Assembly (NCBI RefSeq): GCF_040536835.1
Contig: NZ_CP159578.1
Span: forward strand, 3,162,001 to 3,226,000
Direction: 5' to 3'
Source of the DNA: Salinicola endophyticus
Lineage (GTDB): Bacteria > Pseudomonadota > Gammaproteobacteria > Pseudomonadales > Halomonadaceae
Length of the DNA: 64,000 nucleotides
The notes below the pieces were generated by a model, which did not search any database, was not told the DNA's origin, and saw only the letters and a program-made list of their open reading frames with translations. A program made the position numbers and the translations under genes. Shown one piece after another: positions 9,373 to 20,852 of the stretch (its first letter is position 1; the number at the start of each line of letters is the position of its first letter).

Positions 9373-9846
9373 ATGAAATATCGTCTCTGGATGTTACCCG
9401 CTATCGCCATGGGTTGCGGCCTGAGTACCGGCGCCATGGCCAACGATGGCACCCTTTCCTACGCTGAACTCGATGGCCTGCTCGGCAAGGCCGAGCAGTA
9501 CGGCTTCAGCCGCTACGAAAAACTCGACGTCGACCGCGACGACAATGTGCTGGAAGTCGAGGGCTGGCGCAACGACGGCTGGGAGCTGGATATCTCGATG
9601 CAGCTCGACGACACCAGCCTGACCCGCGAGAGTCAGCGCCGCTCCAGCGTGCCCGACTGGAGCCTCACCGGCGACCAGTTGCGCCAGGCGCTGAGCCATG
9701 CCCAGGCGCGCGGGATGCAACGCTTCGACGAACTCGAGGTCGATAGTAATGGGCACGTCGAGATCGAAGGCTACGATGCCAACCAGCGCGACCTCGATCT
9801 CGACCTGCGCCGCGACGCACTCACCGCCACCGGAGAGACCCGATGA
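9373..9846 (+). CDS. exported protein with two PepSY-like repeats
   Basis: Protein of 157 residues with a signal peptide (MKYR, hydrophobic core, cleavage near GAMA-ND) and two tandem PepSY-like units: YAELDGLLGKAEQYGFSRYE near 32-51, and QLRQALSHAQARGMQRFDEL in the second half, each followed by a conserved acidic strand. AGGGAGAA precedes the ATG. Its stop overlaps the next gene as ATGA. It is probably periplasmic and part of the neighbouring PhoPQ-like regulon. Confidence 0.8.
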   Translation: MKYRLWMLPAIAMGCGLSTGAMANDGTLSYAELDGLLGKAEQYGFSRYEKLDVDRDDNVLEVEGWRNDGWELDISMQLDDTSLTRESQRRSSVPDWSLTGDQLRQALSHAQARGMQRFDELEVDSNGHVEIEGYDANQRDLDLDLRRDALTATGETR

Positions 9847-10196
9847 CAGATCATCGCCAACAGCAGCAAAACGCCGCCTGGCGCGCCGCGCAGCAGTGGC
9901 GCGAGCGGGTCGACCGGACCCGCCCCGGCCAGGGTGCGAGCGGGCTGAGAATGCTCTTCACCTGGCTGATCTTCGGGATCGTGCTGTTCGTCGGCACCCT
10001 GCTGGGGCTGTTCTTCCTGCTCGTCGGCTGGGCCATGCTGCCCTTCCTGCGCCATCGCATGAAGAAACGCGCCGAGCAGGTCCGCGCTTCCCGCGCCCAG
10101 TACGCCGGTGGCAGCGCCGACCATGCCGAGCCCGGCGGCGAGCCCCGCAGCCAGCGCGTGCTGGAAGGCGAGTACGAGGTGCGCTCCGAACGCTGA
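9843..10196 (+). CDS. small inner-membrane protein of unknown function
   Basis: Protein of 117 residues, not recognised. The N-terminal 35 residues are polar and basic. A hydrophobic stretch (about residues 37-68) could form one or two membrane segments and ends in a basic cluster RHRMKKR; the C-terminus is charged. It is translationally coupled to the PepSY gene (ATGA overlap), so the two products probably act together at the membrane. Confidence 0.75.
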   Translation: MTDHRQQQQNAAWRAAQQWRERVDRTRPGQGASGLRMLFTWLIFGIVLFVGTLLGLFFLLVGWAMLPFLRHRMKKRAEQVRASRAQYAGGSADHAEPGGEPRSQRVLEGEYEVRSER

Positions 10197-10230
10197 GACC
10201 GCCCTTCCGCCCCACGCTTCCCCTTCGAGC

Positions 10231-10275
10231 GACCGCGCCGACGCCACCACAGTGACGTCGGCGCGGTCGTCTTGC
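10231..10275 (+). terminator. intrinsic-type hairpin after the PepSY operon
   Basis: A 13-bp perfect stem (10231-10243 with 10256-10268) and a 12-nt loop, followed by a weak T-containing tail (GTCTTG). It lies 35 bp after the membrane-protein stop and before nasR. Confidence 0.7.
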
Positions 10276-10427
10276 GGCCATCGCTCCCACACCAGCCTTG
10301 AAGCGAGACGTTCAGACGAACGACCCGCGTGCACGGCGTGCCGAGACGCGATAGAGTTTTCTTAGACCTTGGTCGCAGGCCGTACCCGGCGCACAGGTAC
10401 CCACAACAATAACGCCCAGGCTACCCC

Positions 10428-11705
10428 ATGACCGCTACCCGACGGCTGCTGCAAGCAGCCAGTAAGCTCCAGCGCGAGCAGCTCACGGCGCTCTCCGACA
10501 TCGTCGCCGTGGTGACCGACATCAGTCGCTGCGTGCACGCACTGCAGCGCGAGCGCGGCAGCTCGATCATCTATCTCGGTTCCGGCGGCAGCCGCTTCGG
10601 CGCGCAGCGTGACCAGCGCATCGCCGACAGCGAGCTCGCCCAGTCCACCCTGGAACAGCGCCTGGCCCCCTGGACCGCGGCCGACGCGAGTGGCGCCCTG
10701 CCGTGCGGTCTGGCCAACGTACGCCTGCTGGTGAGCGTCGCCGCGGTCTGGCAGGATCTGGACGCCCTACCCGATCTGCGCCAGCGCATCACCACCCAGC
10801 AGCTCAGCGCCGACGATACCCTGCGCGCCTTCAACCAGTTGATCGGCCATCTGCTGCAGGTGATCTTCGAGGCCGCCGATACCGCCAGCGATCCCGACAT
10901 CACACGCCGGCTGGTGAGCCTCTTCCATTTCATCCAGGGCAAGGAGCTGGCCGGACAGGAGCGCGCCTGCGGCGCTCTGGGCTTCACCCTGGGACACTTC
11001 GACACGCCCCATCGCGACACCCTGGAAGCGCTGATCGGCAGCCAGCGCCGCTGCTTCGAGACCTTCGCCGAGTTCACCAGCCGCGACAGCCTGGCCCGCT
11101 GGCAACAGCTCCAGTCCGGCCCGCTCAACGACACCTTCGAAGCCCTGCGCGAACTCGCCTGCAGCGGCGCACCGCTGGCGCGGACGCTCGAGAACCCTGG
11201 CGAACAGTGGTACGCCGTCGCCACCCAGCGCATCGACGCCATGCACGAGGAAGAGACGCGCCTGCTCGAGGCCCTGCGCGCGAGCTGCCGCCAACGCCTG
11301 CAGCAGGCCGCGCCCCCCGAGGCGGCGGCTAGTCTCGATGCGCTGCCCCAGGAGCTGCTCTGGGCCAGCCCGGTGGCACTGTTCACACAGGACCAGCAGA
11401 CGCCCGCCGGCGCGCTCACCCTCGACACCATCGAGTCGCGCTTCAACCGCTCGCTGGTCGAGCTGGTCCAGGCACAGAACGCGCGCCTGCAACGCCTCGG
11501 CGACGAGCTCGAGAGCACCCGCCAGGCGCTGCGCGAGCGGCGCGAGATCGAGCGCGCCAAGGGCCTGCTGATGACCCATCAGCAGCTTTCCGAGGCACAG
11601 GCCTACCGCCTGCTGCGCAAGACCGCCATGGACCAGAGCAAGCCGCTGATCGAGGTGGCGCGTAACGTCATCCAGGTGGTCGCGATGCTCGACGCGGACG
11701 CATGA
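10428..11705 (+). CDS. nasR: nitrate/nitrite-responsive antiterminator NasR
   Basis: Cytoplasmic regulator of 425 residues with two domains: an N-terminal all-helical NIT (nitrate/nitrite-sensing) domain, where the LQRERGSSIIYLGSGG segment near residue 37 is typical, and a C-terminal ANTAR RNA-binding domain (about 365-420: EIERAKGLLMTHQQLSEAQA, then YRLLRKTAMDQSK). In Klebsiella oxytoca, NasR binds nitrate or nitrite and prevents termination in the nas leader RNA. Three leaders in this window have the matching two-hairpin/terminator form, one directly downstream. It is transcribed towards the transporter gene. Confidence 0.93.
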   Translation: MTATRRLLQAASKLQREQLTALSDIVAVVTDISRCVHALQRERGSSIIYLGSGGSRFGAQRDQRIADSELAQSTLEQRLAPWTAADASGALPCGLANVRLLVSVAAVWQDLDALPDLRQRITTQQLSADDTLRAFNQLIGHLLQVIFEAADTASDPDITRRLVSLFHFIQGKELAGQERACGALGFTLGHFDTPHRDTLEALIGSQRRCFETFAEFTSRDSLARWQQLQSGPLNDTFEALRELACSGAPLARTLENPGEQWYAVATQRIDAMHEEETRLLEALRASCRQRLQQAAPPEAAASLDALPQELLWASPVALFTQDQQTPAGALTLDTIESRFNRSLVELVQAQNARLQRLGDELESTRQALRERREIERAKGLLMTHQQLSEAQAYRLLRKTAMDQSKPLIEVARNVIQVVAMLDADA

Positions 11706-11867
11706 CCCGACGGTAGGCAGCCTGGACACCCTCTTTTCTAACCACTCACGCGCTGGTGCATGCGCGCGCGTCGTTGCACCAACATCTGGCGGCACAGCCG
11801 CCACGCCCCCCAGGCAAATCCGAGCCGTCGGCGTCAGCCAATTGATTTTGCTCGACTACCGCCATGT

Positions 11868-11883
11868 TGGCACCCCGCCTGCT
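11868..11883 (+). promoter_or_regulatory. sigma-54 promoter for the nitrate transporter gene
   Basis: TGGCACCCCGCCTGCT has the invariant GG and GC at the -24/-12 spacing of sigma-54 promoters. The predicted start is about 11894, 2 nt before the first hexaloop hairpin. Nitrogen control of the Klebsiella nas operon by NtrC and sigma-54 is established; its use here is inferred. Confidence 0.7.
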
Positions 11884-11895
11884 TTGTCTCTCGTG

Positions 11896-12023
11896 GCGGG
11901 CCAACGGCGGCTCGCGCTCAGGCATCCCCTGGCGTACTGACCCAGACAGGGTCGGCAACGGATCGGGCAACGGCGCCCATCGTCGATTCATGCACGGCAT
12001 GAATCGACGATGGGCGCCGTTTT
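11896..12023 (+). promoter_or_regulatory. NasR/ANTAR antitermination leader of the transporter gene
   Basis: P1 hairpin: stem GCGGGCC (11896-11902) and GGCTCGC (11909-11915) with loop AACGGC. P2 hairpin: GAT, bulged C, GGGC (11961-11968), loop AACGGC (11969-11974), GCCCATC (11975-11981). Both loops have A at position 1 and G at position 4, the ANTAR signature. The terminator has a 25-bp perfect stem (11969-11993 with 11997-12021), a 3-nt loop and four T (12020-12023). Its 5' arm includes the P2 loop and 3' arm, so P2 and the terminator exclude each other. A third hairpin (11937-11955) lies between P1 and P2. Confidence 0.85.
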
Positions 12024-12072
12024 GCGTTCTCCCCCGCGACATTCGCGCGACGACTGCGGAGCACCTCCCCCA

Positions 12073-13440
12073 ATGGACATTCGACACAAAGCCAATCGGA
12101 TTCGACTCTTCAGCTTCTCGACTCCCCCCATGCGAGCCTTCCATCTCTCCTGGTTCGCCTTTCACGTCTGCTTCTTCGGCTGGTTCGGCATCGCCCCACT
12201 GATGGCGGTGGTACGTGACGACCTGGGGCTGACCAAGACCCAGATCGGCAACACCATCATCGCCTCGGTGGCGATCACCGTGATAGTGCGGCTCGCCATC
12301 GGCCTGCTGTGCGATCGTATCGGGCCACGCAAGGCCTACACCTGGCTGCTCTGCCTGGGCTCGCTGCCAGTGATGTCGATCGGCCTGGCCGACAGCTTCG
12401 AGAGTTTCCTGCTCGCGCGCCTGGCGATCGGCGCGATCGGCGCCTCGTTCGTCATCACCCAGTACCACACCAGCGTGATGTTCGCGCCCAATGTGGTCGG
12501 CACCGCCAACGCCACCACCGCCGGCTGGGGCAATCTCGGCGGCGGCACCACCCAGATCCTGATGCCGCTGGTGTTCTCCGGCATCCTGATGCTGGGGGTC
12601 AGCGAAACGCTGGGCTGGCGCCTGGCCATGGTGGTGCCGGGTATCGTGCTCTTCTTGACCGGGCTGGCCTACTACCGCTTCACCCAGGACGCCCCCGACG
12701 GCAACTTCAGCGAGCTGCGCGCGCGCGGCGAGCTGCCCGCCGCGGATCGGGCCCACGGCGCCCGCCAGAGTTTCATGGCAGCGATCAAGGATGTGCGCGT
12801 CTGGGCGCTGTTTGCGGTCTATGCGGCCTGCTTCGGGGTGGAGCTGACGATCAACAACATCGCCGCCATCTACTTCTTCGATCAGTTCGACCTCGATCTC
12901 GCCACCGCCGGGCTGATTGCCGGGCTGTTCGGACTGATGAATCTGTTCGCGCGCACGCTGGGCGGCGTGTTCTCGGATCTGTTCGCCCGCGGCAGCGGCC
13001 TCAAGGGGCGGGTACGCTGGCTGTTCGTCGCCATGCTGTGCGAGGGTATCGCGCTGATGGGCTTCGCCCAGATGCAGACGCTCGCCGTGGCCATCGCCAT
13101 CATGCTGGTCTTCAGCCTGTTCGTGCAGATGGCCGAGGGCGCCACTTTCGGGGTGGTGCCCTTCATCAACAAGCATGCCCTGGGCGCAGTGGCCGGCATC
13201 GTCGGGGCCGGCGGCAATGCGGGCGCGGTGGCCGCAGGCTTCCTGTTCCGCAGCGAGGCGCTCACCTATCAGCAGGGGCTTTTCTATCTGGGTGTCACGG
13301 TGAGCCTGGTGTCACTGGCGACCTGGGCGATCCGTTTCAGCCCCGCGGCGGAAGACGAAGCGCGCGAGGCCTACCACGAGGCCGACAGCCGTCGCGGCCA
13401 TACACCCAACGACACACCGAACACCCTGGCCACCCACTGA
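12073..13440 (+). CDS. nitrate/nitrite transporter, NarK/NasA-type MFS
   Basis: Major-facilitator permease with 12 predicted membrane segments, about 455 residues. The N-terminal segment HLSWFAFHVCFFGWFGIAP and the nitrate-signature region around GWGNLGGGTTQ (about residue 155) are typical of the nitrate/nitrite porter family. The ATG at 12010 lies inside the terminator hairpin and was rejected. ATG 12073 has GGAG 11 nt upstream, and ATG 12130 (MRAFHLSW) is an alternative. It would bring nitrate in for NasA and NirBD, encoded 10-17 kb downstream. It is controlled by the leader just upstream. Confidence 0.9.
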   Translation: MDIRHKANRIRLFSFSTPPMRAFHLSWFAFHVCFFGWFGIAPLMAVVRDDLGLTKTQIGNTIIASVAITVIVRLAIGLLCDRIGPRKAYTWLLCLGSLPVMSIGLADSFESFLLARLAIGAIGASFVITQYHTSVMFAPNVVGTANATTAGWGNLGGGTTQILMPLVFSGILMLGVSETLGWRLAMVVPGIVLFLTGLAYYRFTQDAPDGNFSELRARGELPAADRAHGARQSFMAAIKDVRVWALFAVYAACFGVELTINNIAAIYFFDQFDLDLATAGLIAGLFGLMNLFARTLGGVFSDLFARGSGLKGRVRWLFVAMLCEGIALMGFAQMQTLAVAIAIMLVFSLFVQMAEGATFGVVPFINKHALGAVAGIVGAGGNAGAVAAGFLFRSEALTYQQGLFYLGVTVSLVSLATWAIRFSPAAEDEAREAYHEADSRRGHTPNDTPNTLATH

Positions 13441-13460
13441 GCGCCTGCGCCAGACCGAAC

Positions 13461-13485
13461 ACCACGGGCCCGCTCGGCCCGTGGT
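13461..13485. terminator. bidirectional hairpin between convergent genes
   Basis: A 10-bp stem (ACCACGGGCC / GGCCCGTGGT) with a 5-nt loop lies in the 67-bp gap between the convergent transporter and NCS1 permease genes. No strong T-run on either side. Confidence 0.65.
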
Positions 13486-13507
13486 GTAGCCCCTGCCGCC
13501 AGCACGC

Positions 13508-15019
13508 TCAGCGCGCTCCCTCCTCGACCAGCCCTTCGGGCTGGACCGCCGCCATGGGCTTCATCAGCAGCTTGCTGGCCGCATAGTAGACGATGGCGCC
13601 CAGCGCCGAGCCGGTGAACCAGCCGTAATCGTAGAACCAGGTCCAGACCCCCGCGACCAACGAGAACAGCGTCAGCGCCACCGGCACCAGAAAGGCGATG
13701 AAACCGGCCGGGTTGTAGGCCGGGTACGCGGCGCCGTCCTGGTAGAGGCTGGCGACGTCGAGCCACTGACGCTTGATCAGGAAATAGTCCACCGCCATGA
13801 TCCCGGCGATCGGCCCCAGCAGGCTCGAATAGCCCAGCAGCCAGTTGGAGTAGAGACTCTCCAGGGTCACGCCGGCATCGATCAGCCCGGCCTTCTGCAG
13901 CAGGTCATAGCCCATCAGCAGCACGCCGACCAGGCCGGTCAACAAGGTGCCGCGGGTCTGATCGATCAGCTTGGGGGCGATGTTCTGGAAGTCGTTGGTC
14001 GGCGACACGATGTTCGCCGCGGTATTGGTCGACAGCGTGGCGACGATGATCAGCACCATGGCAATGACCACCCACACGGGGCTGTCGATGTGGCCGATCA
14101 GACTGACCGGATCGGAGACCGTCTCGCCCACCAGCGAGGCCGAGGCCGCGGTCATCACCACCCCCAGGGCGGCGAAGAAGAACATGGTCAGCGGCAGGCC
14201 GATGATCTGGCCCACGATCTGGTCCTTCTGGCTCTTGGCGAAGCGGCTGAAGTCGGGAATGTTGAGCGACAGCGTGGCCCAGAAGCCGACCATCGCGGTC
14301 AGCCCGGCGAAGAAGTAGCCGAACACCGACGCGCCCTCCGGGCGTGACGGCGGCTGGCTCATCAGCTCGTCGATCGAGACGTGGGGCATCGCCCACACCA
14401 TCAGCCCGATCCCCACCGCGAGCAGCAAGGGCGCGGCCAGCGTCTCCAGCCACTTGATCGACTCCGCGCCGCGAATCACCACGTAGAGGTTCATCGCCCC
14501 GAACAGGAAGAAGCCGATCACCTCGCCGACGCCATCCAGCGCCCGCCAGGGCGGAAAGATCGCCGACAGCAGCAGATGGATGGCCAGACCGCCGAACATG
14601 GTCTGGATACCGAACCAGCCACAGCCCACCAGGGCCCGGATCAGACACGGCACGTTGGAGCCGCGAATGCCGAACGACGACCGCAGCACCACCGGGAACG
14701 GAATCCCGAACTTGGTTCCCGGAAAGGCGTTGAGGGTCAGCGGCACCAGCACCACGATGTTGGCCAGCAGGATGGTGAGCAGCGCCTCGCCAACACTGAG
14801 GCCGAAATAGGCAGTGAGCACGCCGCCCAGGGTGTAGGTGGGCACACAGATCGCCATGCCGACCCACAGCGCGGCGATATTCCAGCGTGACCAGGTTCGC
14901 GCCTCGAGGCGGGTCGGTGCGATGTCCTCGTTGAAGCGCGAACTCCCTCGGACGTCTTCGCCGACCTCGAGTTCGACGAGTGCGCCGCGCCGAACGGCAC
15001 GTGATGTCGATTCGGTCAT
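13508..15019 (-). CDS. NCS1-family nucleobase/hydantoin permease
   Basis: Nucleobase:cation symporter-1 permease, 503 residues, with about 12 membrane segments. The N-terminal motif NEDIAPTRLEARTWSRWN and the first helix are typical of NCS1 carriers for cytosine, uracil, allantoin or hydantoins. AGGAG lies 9 nt before the ATG at 15019. It is divergent from the beta-ureidopropionase gene across 551 bp and almost certainly feeds the reductive pyrimidine pathway encoded there. Uracil, thymine or a hydantoin is the likely substrate, inferred from context. Confidence 0.9.
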   Translation of the reverse strand: MTESTSRAVRRGALVELEVGEDVRGSSRFNEDIAPTRLEARTWSRWNIAALWVGMAICVPTYTLGGVLTAYFGLSVGEALLTILLANIVVLVPLTLNAFPGTKFGIPFPVVLRSSFGIRGSNVPCLIRALVGCGWFGIQTMFGGLAIHLLLSAIFPPWRALDGVGEVIGFFLFGAMNLYVVIRGAESIKWLETLAAPLLLAVGIGLMVWAMPHVSIDELMSQPPSRPEGASVFGYFFAGLTAMVGFWATLSLNIPDFSRFAKSQKDQIVGQIIGLPLTMFFFAALGVVMTAASASLVGETVSDPVSLIGHIDSPVWVVIAMVLIIVATLSTNTAANIVSPTNDFQNIAPKLIDQTRGTLLTGLVGVLLMGYDLLQKAGLIDAGVTLESLYSNWLLGYSSLLGPIAGIMAVDYFLIKRQWLDVASLYQDGAAYPAYNPAGFIAFLVPVALTLFSLVAGVWTWFYDYGWFTGSALGAIVYYAASKLLMKPMAAVQPEGLVEEGAR

Positions 15020-15570
15020 TGTTGTTGTCTCCTCGTATGGCTATCCGGTCTCCCCGACGGGGCCAGCACTCGACTCGCAAGAAACGTGCCCGAACGCGGC
15101 GCCATATCGCTGAGCAACATCGCCTCTTGGCCACCGACGCGCCCAACGCGACCCAACTCATTGTTTTTCGAGACACTAAAAAATTGACTACAGGGTCAGT
15201 TTTTAATGCAAGCACCCAGCTGAGCCAGGCAGATAGAAAACATGCAGAAACGGGGACAGAAAGGCACGCCAAAACTTGCCAAATCAGTGCATTCACATAG
15301 CCAAAAAACGCCTGAAACAACCTCCAAACAAACCATCAACTCTTTTATTTTCAATGCAATAAAAAAAATCCACCAGAATGGCGCATGATGTCGCCATCTT
15401 GGTGAAAAACCGCCTAGAAAGCGCTAATTTATTGTTTTAAAAGCCTTTTGAAACCCACCCAAAAAACACTTGCCACATCCTGACAAGCGGGTCTAGCTTC
15501 GACATTATCCTGTCTCCATAGTCAGGTTATTGAAGTCCTAACAACAAGACACTCAAGCGAGGCACCGTGC
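15020..15570. other. 551-bp divergent control region, AT-rich, no gene seen
   Basis: Much of this gap (15160-15540) is strikingly A/T-rich against its GC-rich surroundings. A plausible sigma-70-like promoter for the catabolic operon has CTGACA (15480-15485) and ATTATC (15504-15509) at an 18-bp spacing. No convincing -24/-12 site or long ORF was found. It may bind the TetR/RutR-like regulator encoded at 20853-21473; no operator could be assigned. Confidence 0.5.
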
Positions 15571-17999
<2,429 letters not shown>

Positions 18000-18095
18000 G
18001 TCGCCCGCTACGCCCCGTACGCCCCATCACGAAAATGACAACAACCGGCCCGCCGCATCGCCCAGAGCGAACGGCGGCGCCGAAGGAGACCGACC

Positions 18096-19481
18096 GTGAC
18101 CGATTCCCTCGATCACCTGCCCCGGGCCGGCGACGGCGGCCGTGACGCTGCGGCGCTGGAAGCCAACTTCCGCGACCTGCACCCGCCGCTGACCCAGCGC
18201 CAGGCGATCATCGAGAGCCAGCGCTGCCTCTACTGCTATGACGCGCCCTGCATCGAAGCCTGCCCCTCGGACATCGACATCCCGCGCTTCATCCGTGAGA
18301 TCAGCGAGGACAACATCAACGGCGCGGCCCAGACCATCCTCGAGGAGAACATCCTCGGCGGCAGTTGCGCCCGGGTCTGCCCCACCGAGATCCTCTGCGA
18401 GCAGAGCTGCGTGCGCAACCACGACGCCGAGTGCCAGCCGGTGCTGATCGGCCTGCTGCAGCGTCACGCCATCGATCACATGCACTTCACCGAACACCCC
18501 TTCCCGCGCGCCGCCGATACCGGGCGTCACGTCGCCGTGGTCGGCGCCGGCCCGGCGGGGCTGTCCTGCGCCCACCGCCTGGCGACCCACGGCCATCGGG
18601 TGACGATCTTCGAAGCCGATCCCAGGCCCGGCGGGCTCAACGAATACGGCATCGCTCGCTACAAGCTGGTCGACGACTACGCGCAGAAGGAGATCGACTT
18701 CCTGCTCGCGGTCGGCGGCATCGAGATTCGCCATGGCCAGCGGCTCGGCGACAACCTCGACCTCGCTACCCTCAAGCGCGATCACGACGCGGTCTTCCTC
18801 GGCCTGGGGCTGGGCGCCAGCCGCCGCCTGGGACTGACCGGCGAGGACGCGCCGGGCGTCGCCACGCCGGGGTTGATGCCGGCCACCGACTACATCCGGA
18901 CGCTGCGAGAGACCGACGACCTGAGCACGCTGCCGCTGGCGCGACGCTGCGTGGTGATCGGCGCCGGCAACACCGCCATCGACATGGCGGTGCAGATGGC
19001 ACGTCTCGGCGCCGACGAGGTCACCCTGGTCTACCGGCGCGGCATCGACGCCATGCCCGCCACCGGCCACGAACAGGAGATCGCCCGCGCCAACGGCGTC
19101 AAGATCGTCACCTGGGCGCGTCCCGAAGAGATCCTGCTCGATGCCGAAGGCCGCGTGGCCGGCATGCGCTTCGCGCGCACCCAATCCCGCGACGGCACCC
19201 TCGTGGCTACCGGCGAGACACTGGAGATCGCCGCCGACGGCGTCTTCACAGCGATCGGCCAGGCCCTCGACGAGGCGCATCTGGCGGCTATCCCGGGGCT
19301 GGAACGCGAAGGCGGCAAGGTCCACGTCGACGGCCACTTCCGCACCGACCTGCCCGGCGTCTACGCCGGCGGCGACTGCATCGCCCTGGGGCAGGATCTC
19401 ACCGTCCAGGCCGTGCAGCACGGCAAGCTGGCCGCCCAGGCCATTCATCAGGATCTCATGGCCCAGCAGGAGGTGGCGTAA
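18096..19481 (+). CDS. preT: NAD-dependent dihydropyrimidine dehydrogenase subunit PreT
   Basis: Iron-sulfur flavoprotein of 461 residues, the electron-input subunit of NAD-dependent dihydropyrimidine dehydrogenase. An N-terminal GltD-like region has Fe-S cysteines (CLYCYDAPCIEAC and CARVCPTEILCEQSC, about 47-105), followed by an FAD site (VAVVGAGPAGLSCA, about 148) and an NAD(H) site (VVIGAGNTAIDMA, about 286). The start is GTG at 18096 with AAGGAG 8 nt before it. Its TAA overlaps the preA ATG by one base (TAATG), so the two subunits are coupled. Confidence 0.94.
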   Translation: MTDSLDHLPRAGDGGRDAAALEANFRDLHPPLTQRQAIIESQRCLYCYDAPCIEACPSDIDIPRFIREISEDNINGAAQTILEENILGGSCARVCPTEILCEQSCVRNHDAECQPVLIGLLQRHAIDHMHFTEHPFPRAADTGRHVAVVGAGPAGLSCAHRLATHGHRVTIFEADPRPGGLNEYGIARYKLVDDYAQKEIDFLLAVGGIEIRHGQRLGDNLDLATLKRDHDAVFLGLGLGASRRLGLTGEDAPGVATPGLMPATDYIRTLRETDDLSTLPLARRCVVIGAGNTAIDMAVQMARLGADEVTLVYRRGIDAMPATGHEQEIARANGVKIVTWARPEEILLDAEGRVAGMRFARTQSRDGTLVATGETLEIAADGVFTAIGQALDEAHLAAIPGLEREGGKVHVDGHFRTDLPGVYAGGDCIALGQDLTVQAVQHGKLAAQAIHQDLMAQQEVA

Positions 19482-20779
19482 TGAAAGCGATCGCCAAACG
19501 ACCCGACGTCGACCTGAGTATCGAGTTCGCCGGCATCAAGTCCCCCAACCCGTTCTGGCTGGCCTCGGCGCCGCCCACCGACAAGGCCTACAACGTCGAA
19601 CGCGCCTTCGAAGCGGGCTGGGGCGGCGTGGTGTGGAAGACCCTCGGCGAGGACCCGGCGCCGGTCAACGTGTCGTCGCGCTACTCGGCGCATTTCGGCA
19701 AGAACCGCGAGGTGCTGGGCTTCAACAATATCGAGCTGATCACCGACCGCAGCCTGGAGACCAACCTGCGCGAGATCACCGAGGTCAAGCAGCGCTGGCC
19801 CGATCGCGCGCTCATCGTGTCGATCATGGTGCCCTGCGTCGAGGAGAGCTGGAAGGCGATCCTGCCCCGGTTCGAGGCCACCGGCGCCGACGGCATCGAG
19901 CTCAACCTGGGCTGTCCCCACGGCATGCCGGAGCGCGGCATGGGCGCCGCGGTGGGCCAGAACCCCGACTTGATCGAGCAGGTCACGCGCTGGTGCAAGA
20001 CCTACTCGCGGCTGCCGGTGATCGTCAAGCTGACCCCCAACATCACCGACATCCGCGAGCCGGCCCGTGCCGCATTGCGCGGTGGCGCCGACGCCGTGTC
20101 GCTGATCAACACCATCAACTCGATCACCTCGATCGACCTCGACCACATGGTCGCCCGACCCACCGTGGGCCACCAGAGCACCCACGGCGGTTACTGCGGC
20201 GCGGCGGTCAAGCCGATCGCCATGAACATGGTCGCCGAGATCGCCCGCGACCCGGCCACCCAAGGGTTGCCGATCTGCGGCATCGGTGGGATTTCCAACT
20301 GGCACGACGCCGCCGAGTTCGTCGCTCTCGGCGCCGGTGCGGTGCAGGTCTGCACCGCGGCCATGCTCCACGGCTTCCGCATCGTCGAAGAGATGCAGGA
20401 TGGCCTGGCACGCTGGATGGCCGAGAAGGGCTATCGACGCCTGAGTGACTTCTCCGGCAAGGCGGTGCCGCATACCACCGACTGGAAGTATCTCGACATG
20501 AACTTCCAGACCATCGCCCACATCGACCAGGACCAGTGCATCCAGTGCGGACGCTGCTACATCGCCTGCGAGGACACCTCGCACCAGTCGATCGCCAAGC
20601 TCGTCGACGAGGCCGGTGCGCGACGCTACGAAGTGATCGAGGAAGAGTGCGTGGGCTGCAACCTGTGCCAGATCACCTGCCCGGTGGAAGGCTGCATCAC
20701 CATGGTGACGCAGGAGAGCGGCAAGCCCTACCTGAGCTGGAACGAGGACCCGCGCAACCCCTTCCGCGAATCGGCGTGA
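19481..20779 (+). CDS. preA: NAD-dependent dihydropyrimidine dehydrogenase subunit PreA
   Basis: Catalytic FMN subunit, 432 residues, that reduces uracil or thymine. It has a DHOD-type TIM barrel (NPFWLASAPPT; catalytic Cys region NLGCPHGMPERG, about 140; ICGIGGISNW) and a C-terminal ferredoxin-like tail with two [4Fe-4S] motifs (CIQCGRCYIAC, about 352; CVGCNLCQITCPVEGC, about 390). It overlaps preT by 1 nt. With hydantoinase, ureidopropionase and NCS1 permease it completes the reductive pyrimidine pathway. A terminator follows. Confidence 0.95.
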   Translation: MKAIAKRPDVDLSIEFAGIKSPNPFWLASAPPTDKAYNVERAFEAGWGGVVWKTLGEDPAPVNVSSRYSAHFGKNREVLGFNNIELITDRSLETNLREITEVKQRWPDRALIVSIMVPCVEESWKAILPRFEATGADGIELNLGCPHGMPERGMGAAVGQNPDLIEQVTRWCKTYSRLPVIVKLTPNITDIREPARAALRGGADAVSLINTINSITSIDLDHMVARPTVGHQSTHGGYCGAAVKPIAMNMVAEIARDPATQGLPICGIGGISNWHDAAEFVALGAGAVQVCTAAMLHGFRIVEEMQDGLARWMAEKGYRRLSDFSGKAVPHTTDWKYLDMNFQTIAHIDQDQCIQCGRCYIACEDTSHQSIAKLVDEAGARRYEVIEEECVGCNLCQITCPVEGCITMVTQESGKPYLSWNEDPRNPFRESA

Positions 20780-20804
20780 TACCCGCCTCGAGATGGCTAC
20801 GACG

Positions 20805-20832
20805 CCCCGGCCACGAGCCGGGGTTCTTCTTT
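20805..20832 (+). terminator. intrinsic terminator after preA
   Basis: Stem CCCCGGC (20805-20811) / GCCGGGG (20817-20823), a 5-nt loop, then a T-rich tail TTCTTCTTT. It ends the pyrimidine operon 25 bp after preA. Confidence 0.85.
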
Positions 20833-20852
20833 ACGACGAACAGGAGGCGCAC

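Noticed and set aside
11937..11955. Hairpin CTGACCC-AGACA-GGGTCGG as ANTAR P2
   Set aside because: The loop has five bases and it does not overlap the terminator; the AACGGC hairpin at 11961-11981 fits far better.
12010..12072. ATG at 12010 as start of the nitrate transporter
   Set aside because: It lies inside the terminator stem, has no ribosome site, and the encoded 21 residues are not family-like.
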